From Ryuthela nishihirai (taxonomy: Eukaryota; Arthropoda; Arachnida; Araneae; Heptathelidae): DNA of 64,000 nt. This document shows, piece by piece, positions 46,221 to 57,203 of the stretch. Position 1 is the stretch's first letter. Each line of letters opens with the position of its first letter. The stretch is from NCBI GenBank assembly GCA_038380435.1, contig JAWZYU010000034.1:24841404-24905403 (forward strand), written 5' to 3'. The notes under the pieces are model-generated. The model was not told where the DNA came from. It did not search any database and saw nothing but the letters and a program-made list of their open reading frames with translations. Made by a program: the position numbers and the translations under genes.

Positions 46221-46746
46221 TACAGTCGCTCAAAAAAATATCCGAACACTATAGTTGATTACAGAATTCAGAAAAAATATCTGGCAACGATTTTTTTAGA
46301 AATTAGTGATCTGGCAACCTTCGTGTCACATGATTACAGAATTCAGGAAAAATATCTGGAGCGTGTACAGCAACTGTACACGCTCCAGTTACCGTTCACA
46401 GCAAACTGGAGCGTGAGCAGTAACTGCACACGCTCCAGTTTGCTGTGAACGGTAACTGCACACGCTCAATATTTCCGTGAGTGAGCCCACACGATCTAGT
46501 ATCAAAATAATATGACCACCTACAGTCGCTCCAAAAAAGTATCCAAACACCATGGTTGATTACAGAATTCAGAAAAAAATATCTGGTAACGATTTTTTTT
46601 AGAAATTAGTGATCTGGCAACCTACGTGTCACGTGACACGAAGGTTGCCAGATCACTAATTTCTGGGGAAAAAAAAACGTTGACAGATATTTTTTCTGAA
46701 TTCTGTAATCAACCATAGTGTTCGGATATTTTTTTGAGCGACTGTA
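46221..46746. mobile_element. Composite palindromic MITE, two modules
   Basis: Outer ends TACAGTCGCT (46221) and GCGACTGTA (46746). The left module carries the hairpins and spacer. An inner terminus near 46523 starts a complete short palindrome with CACGTG near 46630. Confidence 0.87.
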
Positions 46747-47156
46747 ATTACGTTTCCGGTCAACAACGGGAACTTTGCATCCACCAACAGTTAGAGAGCT
46801 GTCCCAAGAGTTACGTCCTCAGAAGAAAGACTTGAAACGTCGACTGTTGCCGAGGTGCCGCTTTTATTTATGTTAGCCACATGACTGTTGCCACCACTCT
46901 CGGTCCCCTGTAGCACGAGCAGTCGGATTTGCATTTAAATCAGCAGATAGATGCAAAAGCTTACGTTTCCATGACAAACACGGTGCTCTGACACGTGCCC
47001 TTGTCTGCGCATAAGCATCGGCTCAACTGTACTGGTATAAAGCTCCTCTGGATGAGGCAAAACTCAAGCTTACTTCTTATTTACTAAAATTTAACTGGTA
47101 GCTATTTTTTTTGGAAAATTGGTAATCATTTTTAAAATATTCGTAAATGTTTATTT
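46747..47156. other. Unique sequence
   Basis: About 410 bp, moderately GC-rich at 46780-47000, with no recognised gene. Confidence 0.35.
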
Positions 47157-47397
47157 CCTCTAATATAGATAATTCTTATATATTTATTTCTATTGTTGTC
47201 TGGTGTACTTTTATAGTAATCTTTAATTAATATATTTTTTAAAATATGCCTTATTTAGAAGAAAAATTATTTGTATTTATTAGCAGTTATCTTAGTGCTA
47301 ATAAATAAGAATAAATTTTCTTCTAAATAAGATATATTTAAAAATACACCACCGATAATAATAGAAAGAAATATGTAGGAATTGTCTACATTACAGG
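47157..47397. mobile_element. Foldback (MITE-like) element of a second type
   Basis: The left arm begins CCTCTAATATAGATAATTC and the right arm ends GAATTGTCTACATTACAGG, its near complement. The arms can be paired through TATTTATTTCTATTGTTGTC/ATAATAATAGAAAGAAATA and CTTATTTAGAAGAAAA/TTTTCTTCTAAATAAG up to a centre at about 47285-47298. The left arm has an extra 20-25 bp near 47220-47240. Neither ends nor sequence match the CACGTG MITEs. Confidence 0.75.
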
Positions 47398-47610
47398 ACT
47401 GCGTATGCTGACGTCACAACTTGGTCCACAGGACTTCTGTTGTAGGGGGTGTTGGTTTGATATTCCTCAGTGAGGACGGCGATACCTCAGCAGATGGGCA
47501 ACACAAACATTCAGTGTAGGAAAGTGGCCTTGACTGGTGTCAGATTATACTACTTAGAATGAAGAATGGCAACACATTGTCTTCGTGGTTGTGCTGACAA
47601 TCGTGGCATT

Positions 47611-48404
47611 CCCGGTCTAGTGAGGGCGCAGGTGGTTCAGTTGGTAGCGCGCAGACTCGTAATCTGCAGTTCCCAGGTTCGAGTGGGCGGGGGTGGCTCA
47701 GTCGGTAGCACGCCAGGCTCGTAATCTGTAGTTCCCAGGTTCGAGTCCCAGCTGGGTCAGCGTTGAGATTTATCTCCGCAAAACTCCCCGCCCTGCCCAC
47801 GGTCAGTAGGGGACACCGATGGGCTTGGAAAGGCCGCCGTCCGTCGGATAGGACGTTAAGCCGTGGCCCCGTGTGCGGGAGAGCCATACCCTGTGCACGT
47901 TAAAGAACACGCTGGATGGCCTTGACGGGAGGGTACCATCTGTCTCCCAACAGCTGTTCCAGTGGGTCCCCTCTCCCAACCCTCTCTGAGCCTTCGGGGT
48001 CCATGTGACCTGGCCATTTAGCCCATGGTGTACAAAAAAGTGTCGCTCAGAGGTAAAACAACCCAACGTTAAAGAACACGCTGGATGGTCTTGACGGGAG
48101 GCTATCATCTGTCTCCCAACAGCTGTTCCAGTGGGTCCCCTTCCCCAACCTTCTCTGAGCCTTCGGGGTCCATGTGACCTGGCCATTTAGCCCATGATGT
48201 GCAAAAAAGTACCGCACAGAGATAAAACAACCCAACGTTAAAGAACACGCTGAATGGCCTTGACGGGAGGCTACCATCTGTCTCCCAACAGCTGTTCCAG
48301 TGGGTCCCCTCCCCCAACCTTCTCTGAGCCTTCGGGGTCCATGTGACCTGGCATTTAGCCCATGGTGTGCAAAAAAGTGCCGCTCAGAGTAAAACAACCC
48401 AACC
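47611..48404 (+). mobile_element. SINE with three 3' blocks inside a SINE head
   Basis: A variant SINE head (47618-47685, GTGGTTCAGTTGGTAG) is interrupted just after the B-box word GGTTCGAG. A standard SINE (from 47686) with three 3' blocks (starts near 47898, 48068 and 48238) follows and ends AACAACCCAA near 48401. The interrupted head is then repeated in full at 48402-48477. Confidence 0.85.
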
Positions 48405-48640
48405 CGGTCTAGTGAGGGCGCAGGTGGTTCAGTTGGTAGTGCGCCAGACTGTAATCTGCAGTTCCCAGGTTCGAGTCCCAGCTGGGTCATCGTTGAGATT
48501 TATCTCCGCAAAACCTCCCTGGCCACGGTCAGTAGGGGACACAGATGGGCTTGAAAAGGCCGCCGTCCGTCGGATGTAACGTTAAGCCGTTGCCCCGTGT
48601 GCGGGAGAGCCATACCCCGCACACGAGGCACGGTTTAACC
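48402..48640 (+). mobile_element. Truncated SINE with a terminal inverted piece
   Basis: Begins with the same CCGGTCTAGTGAGGGCGCAG text seen at 47608-47627 and carries head and body to GAGAGCCATACC (48615). It then turns into a reverse body piece (CCGCACACGAGGCACGG), so 48580-48640 can fold. A C run and a T run follow. Confidence 0.75.
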
Positions 48641-48759
48641 CCCCCCCCCTTTTTTTTTTAACGACCAACCCCTTTTAGTGCAATGTGACAAGAGGGTCAA
48701 ATATAGCTGTGATCTGTGAATGGCATACCACACTCTGCCAGGTTAGAGTTTCTCCAGGT

Positions 48760-48829
48760 TTATGGATCTCCAGTTGGTTGGTTGGTTTACCTCTGAGCGG
48801 CACTTTTTTGCACACTTATGGATCTCCAG
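48760..48829 (-). mobile_element. 42-bp SINE 3' end insertion with 14-bp TSD
   Basis: TTATGGATCTCCAG at 48760-48773 and 48816-48829 flanks only 42 bp of SINE (48774-48815): a TTGG-type tail, TTTACCTCTGAGCGGCAC and TTTTTTGCACAC. This is a heavily 5'-truncated insertion that still produced a full duplication, as in target-primed reverse transcription. Confidence 0.93.
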
Positions 48830-49135
48830 ACTTTTAAGAAAAGTTCCTGAGGAATAATGACAACAGACTTTTTTATTGATTTTAAGATTTTTCCCTATAA
48901 TTTATATATGCGCATAATGTAATATTTTATCATTTTTCTTCATTTCTTTACATTTTATCCCCATTTAACAGAATACTTCATCGATAAATATTATTTTGGA
49001 GTAGAATATCGTTAATTTGAAACGAGATTGTTGATTTTAAAGTTTGGCGGGATTCTCAGAGAATATCGGCCTCTTCTTCAGACTAATATTTCCGATGTAG
49101 ATGTCTTTTTTACTATGGGAATTAAAAGGATATGT
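48830..49135 (+). repeat. Diverged duplicate (partner at 53005-53297)
   Basis: Shared words in the same order include AAAAGTTC, AATAATGACAACAGACTTTT/AATAATAACAACAGGCTTTT, ACTTCATCGATAAATATTA, TTTTGG.GTAG, TCGTTAA.TT, TTAAAGTTTG and GGGATTC.CAGAG. The similarity continues for about 300 bp at roughly 70-75 percent by eye. The 42-bp SINE inserted at its left edge. Confidence 0.75.
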
Positions 49136-49248
49136 ACAAATGATTGCATTTTCATGACAAAACATGGTATCTGCAGAAAATTACAAGACGAACTCTGAGC
49201 AACTAAGCCAAACGTTTCGCCAACGATATCGGCATCCGGACGCGTTTG

Positions 49249-49645
49249 GGCGGGGGTAGCTCAGTCGGGAGCGCGCCAGGCTCATAATCTGTATCTGCAG
49301 TTCCCAGGTTCGAGTCCCAGCTGGGTCAGCGTTGAGACTTGTCTCCGCAAAATTACCCGCTCTGCCCACGGTCAGTAGGGGACACCGATGGGCTTGGAAA
49401 GGCCGCCGTCCGTCGGATGGGACGTTAAGCCGTGGCTCCGTGTGCGGGAGAGAGCCATACCCTATGCACGTTAAAGAACACGCTGGATGGCCTTGACGGG
49501 AGGCTACCATCTGTCTCCCAACAACTGTTCCAGTGGGTGCCCTCCCCCAACCTTCTCTGAGTCTTCGGGGTCCATGTGACCTGGTCATTTAGCCCATGGT
49601 GTGCAAAAAAGTGCCGCTCATAGGTAAAACAACCTAATCCAACCT
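49249..49645 (+). mobile_element. SINE, one 3' block
   Basis: Forward copy with A box variant TAGCTCAGTCGG and a small duplication (CTGTATCTGCAG) near 49289 in the anticodon-arm region. It ends AAAACAACCTAATCCAACC. Confidence 0.88.
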
Positions 49646-50045
49646 CTGAGAGGAAATTCAGTGTACACAATGGGCTAAATAACCAAATCACAAGGCTTCA
49701 GAGCTGAATATGGGAAGGAAACGAACTGGACCGATGTTACGAGACGCGATAAAGACTCCAATAAAAGCTACCCAGTGTGTTCTTTGATGCACAAAGGGTT
49801 GGATTGCTTTCGCCCGCAATGAGCTTAATTAACAGGTCACAATGACCCCACGGGCTCAGAGAAGTTTGGGAAGGATTGCACTGGACAGCTGTTAAGAGAC
49901 AAATGATAGCCTCCCGGCAAGGCCATCCAGCATGTTCTTTAACTTGCACAGGATATGGCTCTTCTGCACACAGGCCCACGGCCTTCCCAAGGTGTCTCCT
50001 TTCTGACCAAGGGCAGAGAACGGATTAGTGGAGATCAGGGCGGGA
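49646..50045 (-). mobile_element. Old, diverged SINE copies in reverse
   Basis: Two degraded 3' blocks (from 49650 and about 49830) and a shortened body to about 50045 can be traced. No head is left. Confidence 0.7.
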
Positions 50046-50240
50046 AAATAATTGGGGGGGAGGGGAGGCAAGGTACACAACTGAGCAGGGAAAATGTAAA
50101 GAGGAGGCTAAGAGACGGGATTTCCAATAGAGTATATTATTTCTCCGTCCGTTTTACACGTCTTTAAAAAATTTACCTTTACCAGCATTCTGAAAGTGCG
50201 TAGGGGCATTGGACCCTAGAGCGGGATCTAGGGAGTCGAC

Positions 50241-50305
50241 TAGAAAAGGTCCTGAGGGGCCATCCTCCCCCTCAGGACCTTTTCTACTAGAAAAGGTCCT
50301 GAGGG
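50241..50305. repeat. Perfect 19-bp hairpin plus a third arm copy
   Basis: TAGAAAAGGTCCTGAGGGG (50241-50259) is exactly complementary to 50268-50286 around an 8-base loop. A third copy in the first orientation (CTAGAAAAGGTCCTGAGGG) follows at 50287-50305. The surrounding 50046-50437 is otherwise unique. Confidence 0.85.
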
Positions 50306-50437
50306 CCCCCGAAAGCTAAAATAAGGAACACCTACCCCTTGAGATGCTCTTCTACACTTGACACAATTACATTCTCTGATCTTTATTGATATATATTATG
50401 GAATCACTATTTTTGAGATCAGAACGTATCTGATAGA

Positions 50438-51015
50438 CAACTAAGACTGTGAAGGGCGGGGGTGGCTCAGTCGGTAGTGCGCCAGGCTCGTAATCTGTAA
50501 TTTCCAGGTTCGAATCCCAGCTGGGTCAGCGTTGAGATTTATCTCCGCAAAATTCCTCGCCCTACCCACGGTCAGTAGGGGACACCGATGGGTTTGGAAA
50601 GGCCGCCGTCCGTCGGATGGGACGTTAAGCCGTGGCTCCGTGTGCTGGAGAGACATACCCTGTGCACGTTAAAGAAACGCTGGATGGCCTTGACGGGAGG
50701 CTACCATCTGTCTCCCAACAACTGTTCCAGTGGGTGCCCTCCCCCAACCTTCTCTGAGCCTTTCGGGTCCATGTGACCTGGCCATTTAGCCCATGGTGTG
50801 CAAAAAAAGTGCCGCTCAGAGGTAAAACAACTCAACATTAAAGAACACGCTGGATGGCCTTGACGGGAGGCTACCATATGTCTCCCAACAGCTGTTCCAG
50901 TGGGTCCCCTCCCCCAACCTTCTCTGAGCCTTCGGGGTCCATGTGACTTGGCCATTTAGCCCATTGTGTGCAAAAAAAGTGCCCATCAGAGGTAAAACAA
51001 CCCAACTAAGACTGT
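50438..51015 (+). mobile_element. SINE with two 3' blocks and 13-bp TSD
   Basis: CAACTAAGACTGT at 50438-50450 and 51003-51015 flanks the copy. Pol III boxes are present (B box GGTTCGAATCC). Block starts are near 50668 and 50838. Confidence 0.92.
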
Positions 51016-51037
51016 AGTTTGTATGAGTTTTTTTTTG

Positions 51038-51300
51038 GGGGGGGGGGAAGAGACTATTCTGCTATTCAAAGTTCTCGCACAGATGTGTTTTGGGGGCAAG
51101 TGGATAGACTATCCTGCTTTTCAGAGTTCTCAAGCAGATTTGTTTGGGGGAGTGGGAAGAGACTATTATGTCTTTCAGAGTTCTCGCGCAGATGTGTTTG
51201 TGGGGGGGGGGGGGTGACTCAGAATGCGTGACTATTATGTTTTTTAGAGTTCTCGCGCAGAATGCGTTTGTGGGAGGGTGGGGGGGGGGTGACTCAAATG
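51038..51300 (+). repeat. G-rich tandem repeat, about 4 units of 55-70 bp
   Basis: Units share GAGTTCTCGCGCAGATGTG, a G tract of 5-13 and GACTATTATGTC-type text. G tracts fall at 51037-51047, 51092, 51145, 51193-51205 and 51270-51289. Spacing varies from about 55 to 70 bp because the G tracts differ. Four or more G tracts on one strand make quadruplex formation plausible. Confidence 0.8.
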
Positions 51301-51740
51301 CGTGTTATCGTGAAACCAAGTCTCGCAACGGGCAGCATTACAAAGTAGACCCAATATCTTCGCAAATCACAATTAGCGACAGTAAAAACTTAATGATAAT
51401 GAGAAACTTAGAACGAATAATAACGAAACTTATGAACCTAAAGAAAAAGGAAATTTCAACAATATAACCATAAATACATAACTTGCAAAAATTATCATTA
51501 AATCTTCGTTTTTTTTCTTACAAAAAGAAATCTCTGGCGGATCCAATTTTTTTTTTCTGTTGTATGCACGTCCACTGAAGCAACTGTGTTAAAGGCCGCA
51601 ATTAAACTTTGCTAGTGTTCGGGGGGGGGGAGCATTGGTGCGAGGATTTACGGCCACCCACTTTTTTTCCCCCTTGTTGATGTCGATGCTCTTGTGTAAC
51701 TATTCAGCACATAGGGAACTTCATTTTTCTCTCGTGCGTG
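51301..51740. other. Unique sequence
   Basis: About 440 bp; one more G tract near 51621. No gene recognised. Confidence 0.4.
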
Positions 51741-52827
51741 TACAGTCGCTCAAAAAAGTATCCGAACACTACGGTTGATTACAGAATGCAGAAAAATATC
51801 TGGCAAACGGTAACTGCACACGCTCAATATTTCCGTGAGTGAGCCCACACGATCTAGTATCAAAATAATATGACCACTTACAGTCGCTCAAAAAAGTATC
51901 CGAACACTATGGATGATTACAAAATTCAGAAAAACTATCTGGCAACGATTTTTTTTAAAAAATTGGTGATCTGACAACCTTTGTATCACGTGATTACAGA
52001 ATTCAGGAAAAATATCTGGAGCGTGTACAGCAACTGTACACGCTCCAGTTACCGTTGGAGCTGGACTGGAGCGTTAGAACTGGAGCGTGTGCAGTAACTG
52101 CACACGCTCAATGTTTCTCTGAGTGAGCCCACACGATCCAGGTTTTTGTGAGCTCACACGATCCAATGTGCTGTGAACATTAACCGCAACCGCTCCAGTT
52201 TGCTGTGAACGGTAACTGCACACGCTCAATTTTTCCGTGAGTGAGCCCACACGATCCATGTTTTTGTGAGCTCACACAATCCAATGTGCTGTGAACATTA
52301 ACCGCAACCGCTCCAGTTTGTTGTGAACGGTAATTGCACACGCTCAATTTTTCCGTGAGTGAGCCCACACGATCCAGGTTTTTGTGAGCTCACACGATCC
52401 AATGTGCTGTGAACATTAACCGCAACCGCTCCAGTTTGCTGTGAACGGTAACTGCACACGCTCAATATTTCTTTGAGTGGGCCCACACGATCCAGGTTTT
52501 TGTGAGCTCACACGATCCAATGTGCTGTGAACATTAACCGCAACCGCTCCAGTTTGCTGTGAACGGTAATTGCACACGCTCCATATCCATGCATTATATA
52601 TTCATGCGCATTATATATATTTAGAAATATCCGAACATTATGGTTGATTGCAGAACTTAGAAAAAATATCTGTCAACGATTTTTTTAGAAGTTAGTGATC
52701 TGGCAACCTTTGTGTCACGTGACACGAAGGTTGCCAGATCACTAACTTCTAAAAAAATCGTTGCCAGATATTTTTTCTAAATTCTGTAATCAACCGTAGC
52801 GTTCGGATACTTTTTTGAGCGACTGTA
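51741..52827. mobile_element. Long palindromic MITE with 118-bp internal repeats
   Basis: Outer ends TACAGTCGCT (51741) and GCGACTGTA (52827). After the left modules, about 3.5-4 copies of a 118-bp unit lie at about 52080-52580. The unit contains CTCCAGTTTG, TGTGAACGGTAA, GAGCCCACACGATCCA, GTGAGCTCACACGATCC and GTGAACATTAACCGCAACC. A TATATA-rich joint (52585-52625) precedes a complete short palindrome (CACGTG near 52719). 60-codon frames in the units are incidental. Confidence 0.88.
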
Positions 52828-53458
52828 CGTGAAAGTGTTCTAAAATTCATTCGATTATTTTGATTTTTCTCGTGTTTTTCGCGTGGATTTCTTCAGTGCG
52901 GAAAAAAAACTTCCCAGTTCACTTTTTATCAGATTTATTTCATGGTTATTGATTGAGAAAGAATATGATTAATGATGTTGACTTCCCGCTATAATCCCAG
53001 GTTTATGGACTTCGTGACATTTGGGAAAAGTTCGCAGAGCAATAATAACAACAGGCTTTTTTTATTTTTATAAAAAGTCTCTTCGTGATTTTTATGTTCA
53101 TAGTATAAAAATTTTATCTTTATTCCCTGACATTTTTCTCCGAAGACTTCATCGATAAATATTAGTTTTGGTGTAGTGTCGTTAAGTTTCAAACGTGATT
53201 TTCGATCCTTAAAGTTTGAAGGGATTCCCAGAGGATATCAGCCTTTACCTTCAAACTAACATTTTCTTTTGCTATTGGAATCAGAAGAACGAAGCCATTT
53301 TTTCCTTCTTGCTTCACTTTGCATGCACTCATCGTGGGTTGTTTAATACATATCGTTCATTTAAAGGCGGACAAATAGAGCAGATTTCTGACATCATTTT
53401 GGCTATTCACGTGTCTCAATAGATTGCCTTGAATTTAATCTTGATATATGGTTGGGTG
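52828..53458. repeat. Unique DNA holding the diverged duplicate of 48830-49135
   Basis: 53005-53297 is the partner of 48830-49135, in the same orientation. Outside it there is no recognised feature. Confidence 0.7.
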
Positions 53459-53836
53459 GGGCGGGGGTGGCTCAGTCGGTAGCGCGCCAGGCTCGTAATC
53501 TGTAGTTGTCAGGTTCGAGTCCCAGCTGGGTCAGCGTTGAGCAAAATTTCCCCGCCCTGCCCACGGTCAGTAGGGGACACCGATGCGCTTGGAAAGGCCG
53601 CCGTCCCTCGGATGGGACGTTAAGCCGCGGCGCCGTGTGCGGGAAAGCCATACCCTGTGCACGTTAAAGAACACGCTGGATGGCCTTGACGGGAGGCTAA
53701 CATCTGTCTCCCAACAGCTGTTCCAGTGGGTCTCCTCCCCCAACTTTCTCTGTGTCTTCGGGGACCTTGTGACCTAGCCATTTAGCCCATGGTGTGCAAA
53801 AAGTGCCGCTCAGAGGTAAAACAACACCCAACCCCC
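53459..53836 (+). mobile_element. SINE, one 3' block
   Basis: Forward copy with intact boxes. About 12 bp (ATTTATCTCCGC) is missing after GCGTTGAG near 53540. Ends AACAACACCCAACCCC. Confidence 0.88.
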
Positions 53837-53963
53837 TCTCTGACCTCATCTGGTGAAGACATCAGGTTCATACCTGCAATGAGACGCATAATATAATAAT
53901 GTCTTTGGGAATGTGAGAGATCTGCCAATGGTTGAAGGTTTTGGCGATTAGGAATTGGGAACG

Positions 53964-54552
53964 AGTTGGGTTGTTTTACCTGTGAGGACCCTTTTTTGCA
54001 CACCATGGGCTAAATGGCCAGGTCACATGTACCCCGAAGGCTCAGAGAAAGTTGGGGGATGGAGCCCACTGGAACAGCTGTTGGGAGACAGATGGTAGCC
54101 TCCCGTCAAGGCCATCCAGCGTGTTCTTTAACGTTGGGTTATTTTACCTCTGAGCGGCACTTTTTTGCACACCATGGGCTAAATGGCCAGGTCACATGGA
54201 CCCCGAAGGCTCAGAGAAGGTCGGGGGAGGGGACCCACTGGAACAGCTGTTGGGAGACAGATGGTAGCCTCCCGTCAAAGACATCCAGCGTGTTCTTTTA
54301 TGTTGGGTTGTTTTACCTCTGATCGGCACTTTTTTGCACACCATGGGCTAAATGGCCAGGTCACATGGACCCCGAAGGCTCAGAGAAGGTTGGGGGAGGG
54401 GACCCACTGGAACAGCTGTTGGGAGACAGATTGTAACCTCCCGTCAAGGCCATCCAGCGTGTTCTTTAACCTGCGCAGGGTATAACTCTCCCGCACACGG
54501 GGCCACGGCGTAACGTCCCATCTACGCGACCTTTACAAGCCCATCGGTTCCT
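53964..54552 (-). mobile_element. SINE with three 3' blocks, head lost at a MITE junction
   Basis: Reverse copy with block junctions near 54121 and 54291 and body from about 54470. It stops at about 54552 in CCCATCGGTTCCTC, where MITE sequence starts, so the tRNA head is missing. Confidence 0.85.
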
Positions 54553-55169
54553 CTATTTTTTCTGAATTCTGTAATCAACCATAGTGTTCAGATATTTATT
54601 TGAGCGATTGTACACGAAGGTTGCCAGATCACTAATTTTTAAAAAAAATCATTGCCAGATATTTTTTCTAAATTCTGTAATCAACCATGGTGTTCGGATA
54701 CTTTTTTGAGCGACTGTAGGTGGTCATATTATTTTGATACTAGATCGTGTGGGTTCACTCACGGAAATATTGAGCGTGTGCAGTTACCGTTCACAGCAAA
54801 CTGGAGCGTCTGCAGTAACTGCACACGCTCCAGTTTGCTGTGAACGGTAACTGGAGCGTGTACAGTTGCTGTACACGCTCCAGATATTTTTTCTGAATTC
54901 TGTAATCAGCCATAGCGTTCGGATACTTTTTTGAGCGACTGTAGGTGGTCATATTATTTTGATACTAGATCGTGTGGGTTCACTCACGGAAATATTGAGC
55001 GTGTGCAGTTACCGTTCACAGCAAACTGGAGCGTCTGCAGTAACTGCACACGCTCCAGTTTGCTGTGAACGGTAACTGGAGCGTGTACAGTTGCTGTACA
55101 CGCTCCAGATATTTTTTCTGAATTCTGTAATCAACCATAGTGTTCGGATACTTTTTTTGAGCGACTGTA
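54553..55169. mobile_element. Composite palindromic MITE, left end lost
   Basis: Starts inside an arm (TATTTTTTCTGAATTCTG). It holds three arm ends (GAGCGATTGTA near 54612, GAGCGACTGTA near 54718 and 54942) and the final terminus at 55169. The module between 54719 and 54942 is repeated almost exactly at 54943-55169 (about 225 bp), so this is a recent tandem duplication of one module. Confidence 0.85.
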
Positions 55170-56918
55170 CTCTTAATCTTCTGCGAAATTTCCAGATTTC
55201 TAGTCTGTATATATGTGATAGGTCGCAGACCTATTGATTTTATTGATTTTAATTTTTTTTATATACTGTATTTCATTTCTATCTTGATGCAACCACTTTG
55301 TGTCTGAAGGAGATGTCTTCGGAGGTTAATGGGTGCAACATCTCCGTTGCGAATTTCATTCAGGGTTCCGTTTCATCTGTTTACATTGGTTGCCGAGAGG
55401 AAACTTGGCTGATGTACGGAGACGAGAGGTGTCTTGTGAAACAATTTCACCTCGCCCCAAAAGCAGACATTGGCCTTCGAAAGGAATGCGAGTGTTGGCT
55501 GGCAGCAGAGCTCCATCTCACTTGTGAAATATGGAAATGGAGTCGGGTTTTTGCCCAGGGCTCGATTCTGATTGGCCCTTTTTGGTCGAGAGTTCCCAGG
55601 GTTGCCAGAAAGATATTGTCACGCTCGACCCGGGAGAAACAGTTCGGTGTGGGTTGATCAGACTAACAGACCAGGGTTTGGTCTTTTTCTATCTTTCTTT
55701 TGCTGTCTTTGCTAAGTCCAACTTTAGTGAAATTCACTGGACTGACTTTTAGGCCATGATTTAGGGAGGGAAAGTGTTAAATTAGACATCTCTTAAATTA
55801 GTGAGATGATAAACTTTTACCTAAATATGTTAGGCGAAATTTAAAGAAATTTGCTTTGCTTGGGAAAAACCACGATCAGAGAAATCTGGAGTGGGTGCTT
55901 CATGAAAATTTACGCCGTGTGCACATCACAATAACTTAGCAGAATACAGTTCTCGTTCCGGAGAAACTTCAAAATGGTAGAGTTATTTTAATTTAACTTA
56001 CTCTGCTTGTTGTTACTTTCACTTTTAAGTTTTATTTTCATTATTTTGTGTGAGTGTTGTTCGAAATTAAGCTTACCTGAATGGAGTGAGTACTTAGTCA
56101 ATTAATGTAATGTAAAATCATCCACCTTTATAAGCCAGTGGTGGAACTTTGTTAAGTGTTGAATTTAAATAAATTCAAAATTTTTGTTATTGTTCAAACA
56201 AAAATTGGGTCTTGGTCAATCATGTGAAATCTCTTACTCGTCGCAACTACAGTTAGAGAATACGGAACTGCGTATTGCTAGCTTGTAGATTGTTCCTGGT
56301 TCGAATCTAAAATCTTCTTTCGGCCACTCTTTCAAAAATATTTGTTTGAAGGCATTAAATTTCGAAGTCAGATTATCAAGCTATTGACATGCAGTTCTAG
56401 ACAAGATAATTATTTTAGTAAACGCGGAACATTTTAAGTTCATACCGTATGCCTCGAAGAGGAAAAAGTTGCGGGTGACATATGTGAAGAGTTATGTCGC
56501 TACGACATAAAGTGACAGTTGCGAATTGACACATTTTCAGGCATCACATCTTTATTTTCATTCGCTTTCGCGGTTAAGTATAATGAGCCAAGATTGGACA
56601 AGGAACTCTTTGAAGGAGGCTTTCCGCTCCAATTTTTATGTGAAACAATTTTTTCTTAAGATGTATTTTATAACTCCCTCAACAAGATAAAAAACTTTCC
56701 TGTCTGCTTTCTGATATCTTTGCTCCCTTTAGAGCAAATAGTGCACCATTTCCCATCTCCCCACTTACAAATCACTTTAATTCGTTTATTTAGCGGAAGT
56801 GCTAATATTGACAGATTTTACCGTTAGGTAAACAATTAATTTAACCTCAAAAACAATCAGTCGAAACTCGGCACGGTAAAAAAGTCCGCAATGACCTTCT
56901 TATTTACCTCTTTCCTTA
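55170..56918. other. Unique region with one 119-codon frame
   Basis: A Met-initiated frame at 55298-55657 is the longest clean forward frame outside repeats (residues include VANFIQGSVSSVYIGCREE and LRKECECWLAAELHL). No domain is recognised and no upstream promoter or splice evidence is visible. It could be an exon, a piece of an old element or chance. The rest of the 1.7 kb is AT-rich with nothing assigned. Confidence 0.35.
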
Positions 56919-57203
56919 AAATCCCGCCCTGCCCATGGTCAGTAGGGGACAACGATGGGCTTGAAAAGGCCGCCGTCCGTCGGATGGGACGTTAAGCCGT
57001 GGCCCCGTGTGCGGGAGAGCCATACCCTGTGCACGTTAAAGAACACGCTGGATGGCCTTGACGGGAGACTACCATCTGTCTCCCAACAGCTCTTCCAGTG
57101 GGTTTCCTCCCCCAACCTTCTCTGAGCCTTCGGGGTCTTTGTGACCTGGCCATTTAGCCCATGGTGTGCAAAAAAAGTGCCGCTCAGAGGTAAAACAACC
57201 CAA
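56919..57203 (+). mobile_element. 5'-truncated SINE
   Basis: Starts in the body at ATCCCGCCCTGCCC with no tRNA head, then runs to AAAACAACCCAA at 57203. 5' truncation is expected of reverse-transcribed insertions. Confidence 0.88.

Noticed and set aside
52074..52486. Repeated 61-62-codon frames in the long MITE as peptides
   Set aside because: They recur every 118 bp with the internal repeat and appear again in the mirror copy at 62101-62642; no start context or gene structure.
832..53530. Functional tRNA genes at the A/B-box heads
   Set aside because: The boxes are good, but the head is always joined to the SINE body, the acceptor stem is not closed and the copies are dispersed with TSDs.
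55298..55657. Real 119-codon gene
   Set aside because: No domain, codon or splice evidence; a frame of this length can occur by chance. It is kept only as a note in the region entry.
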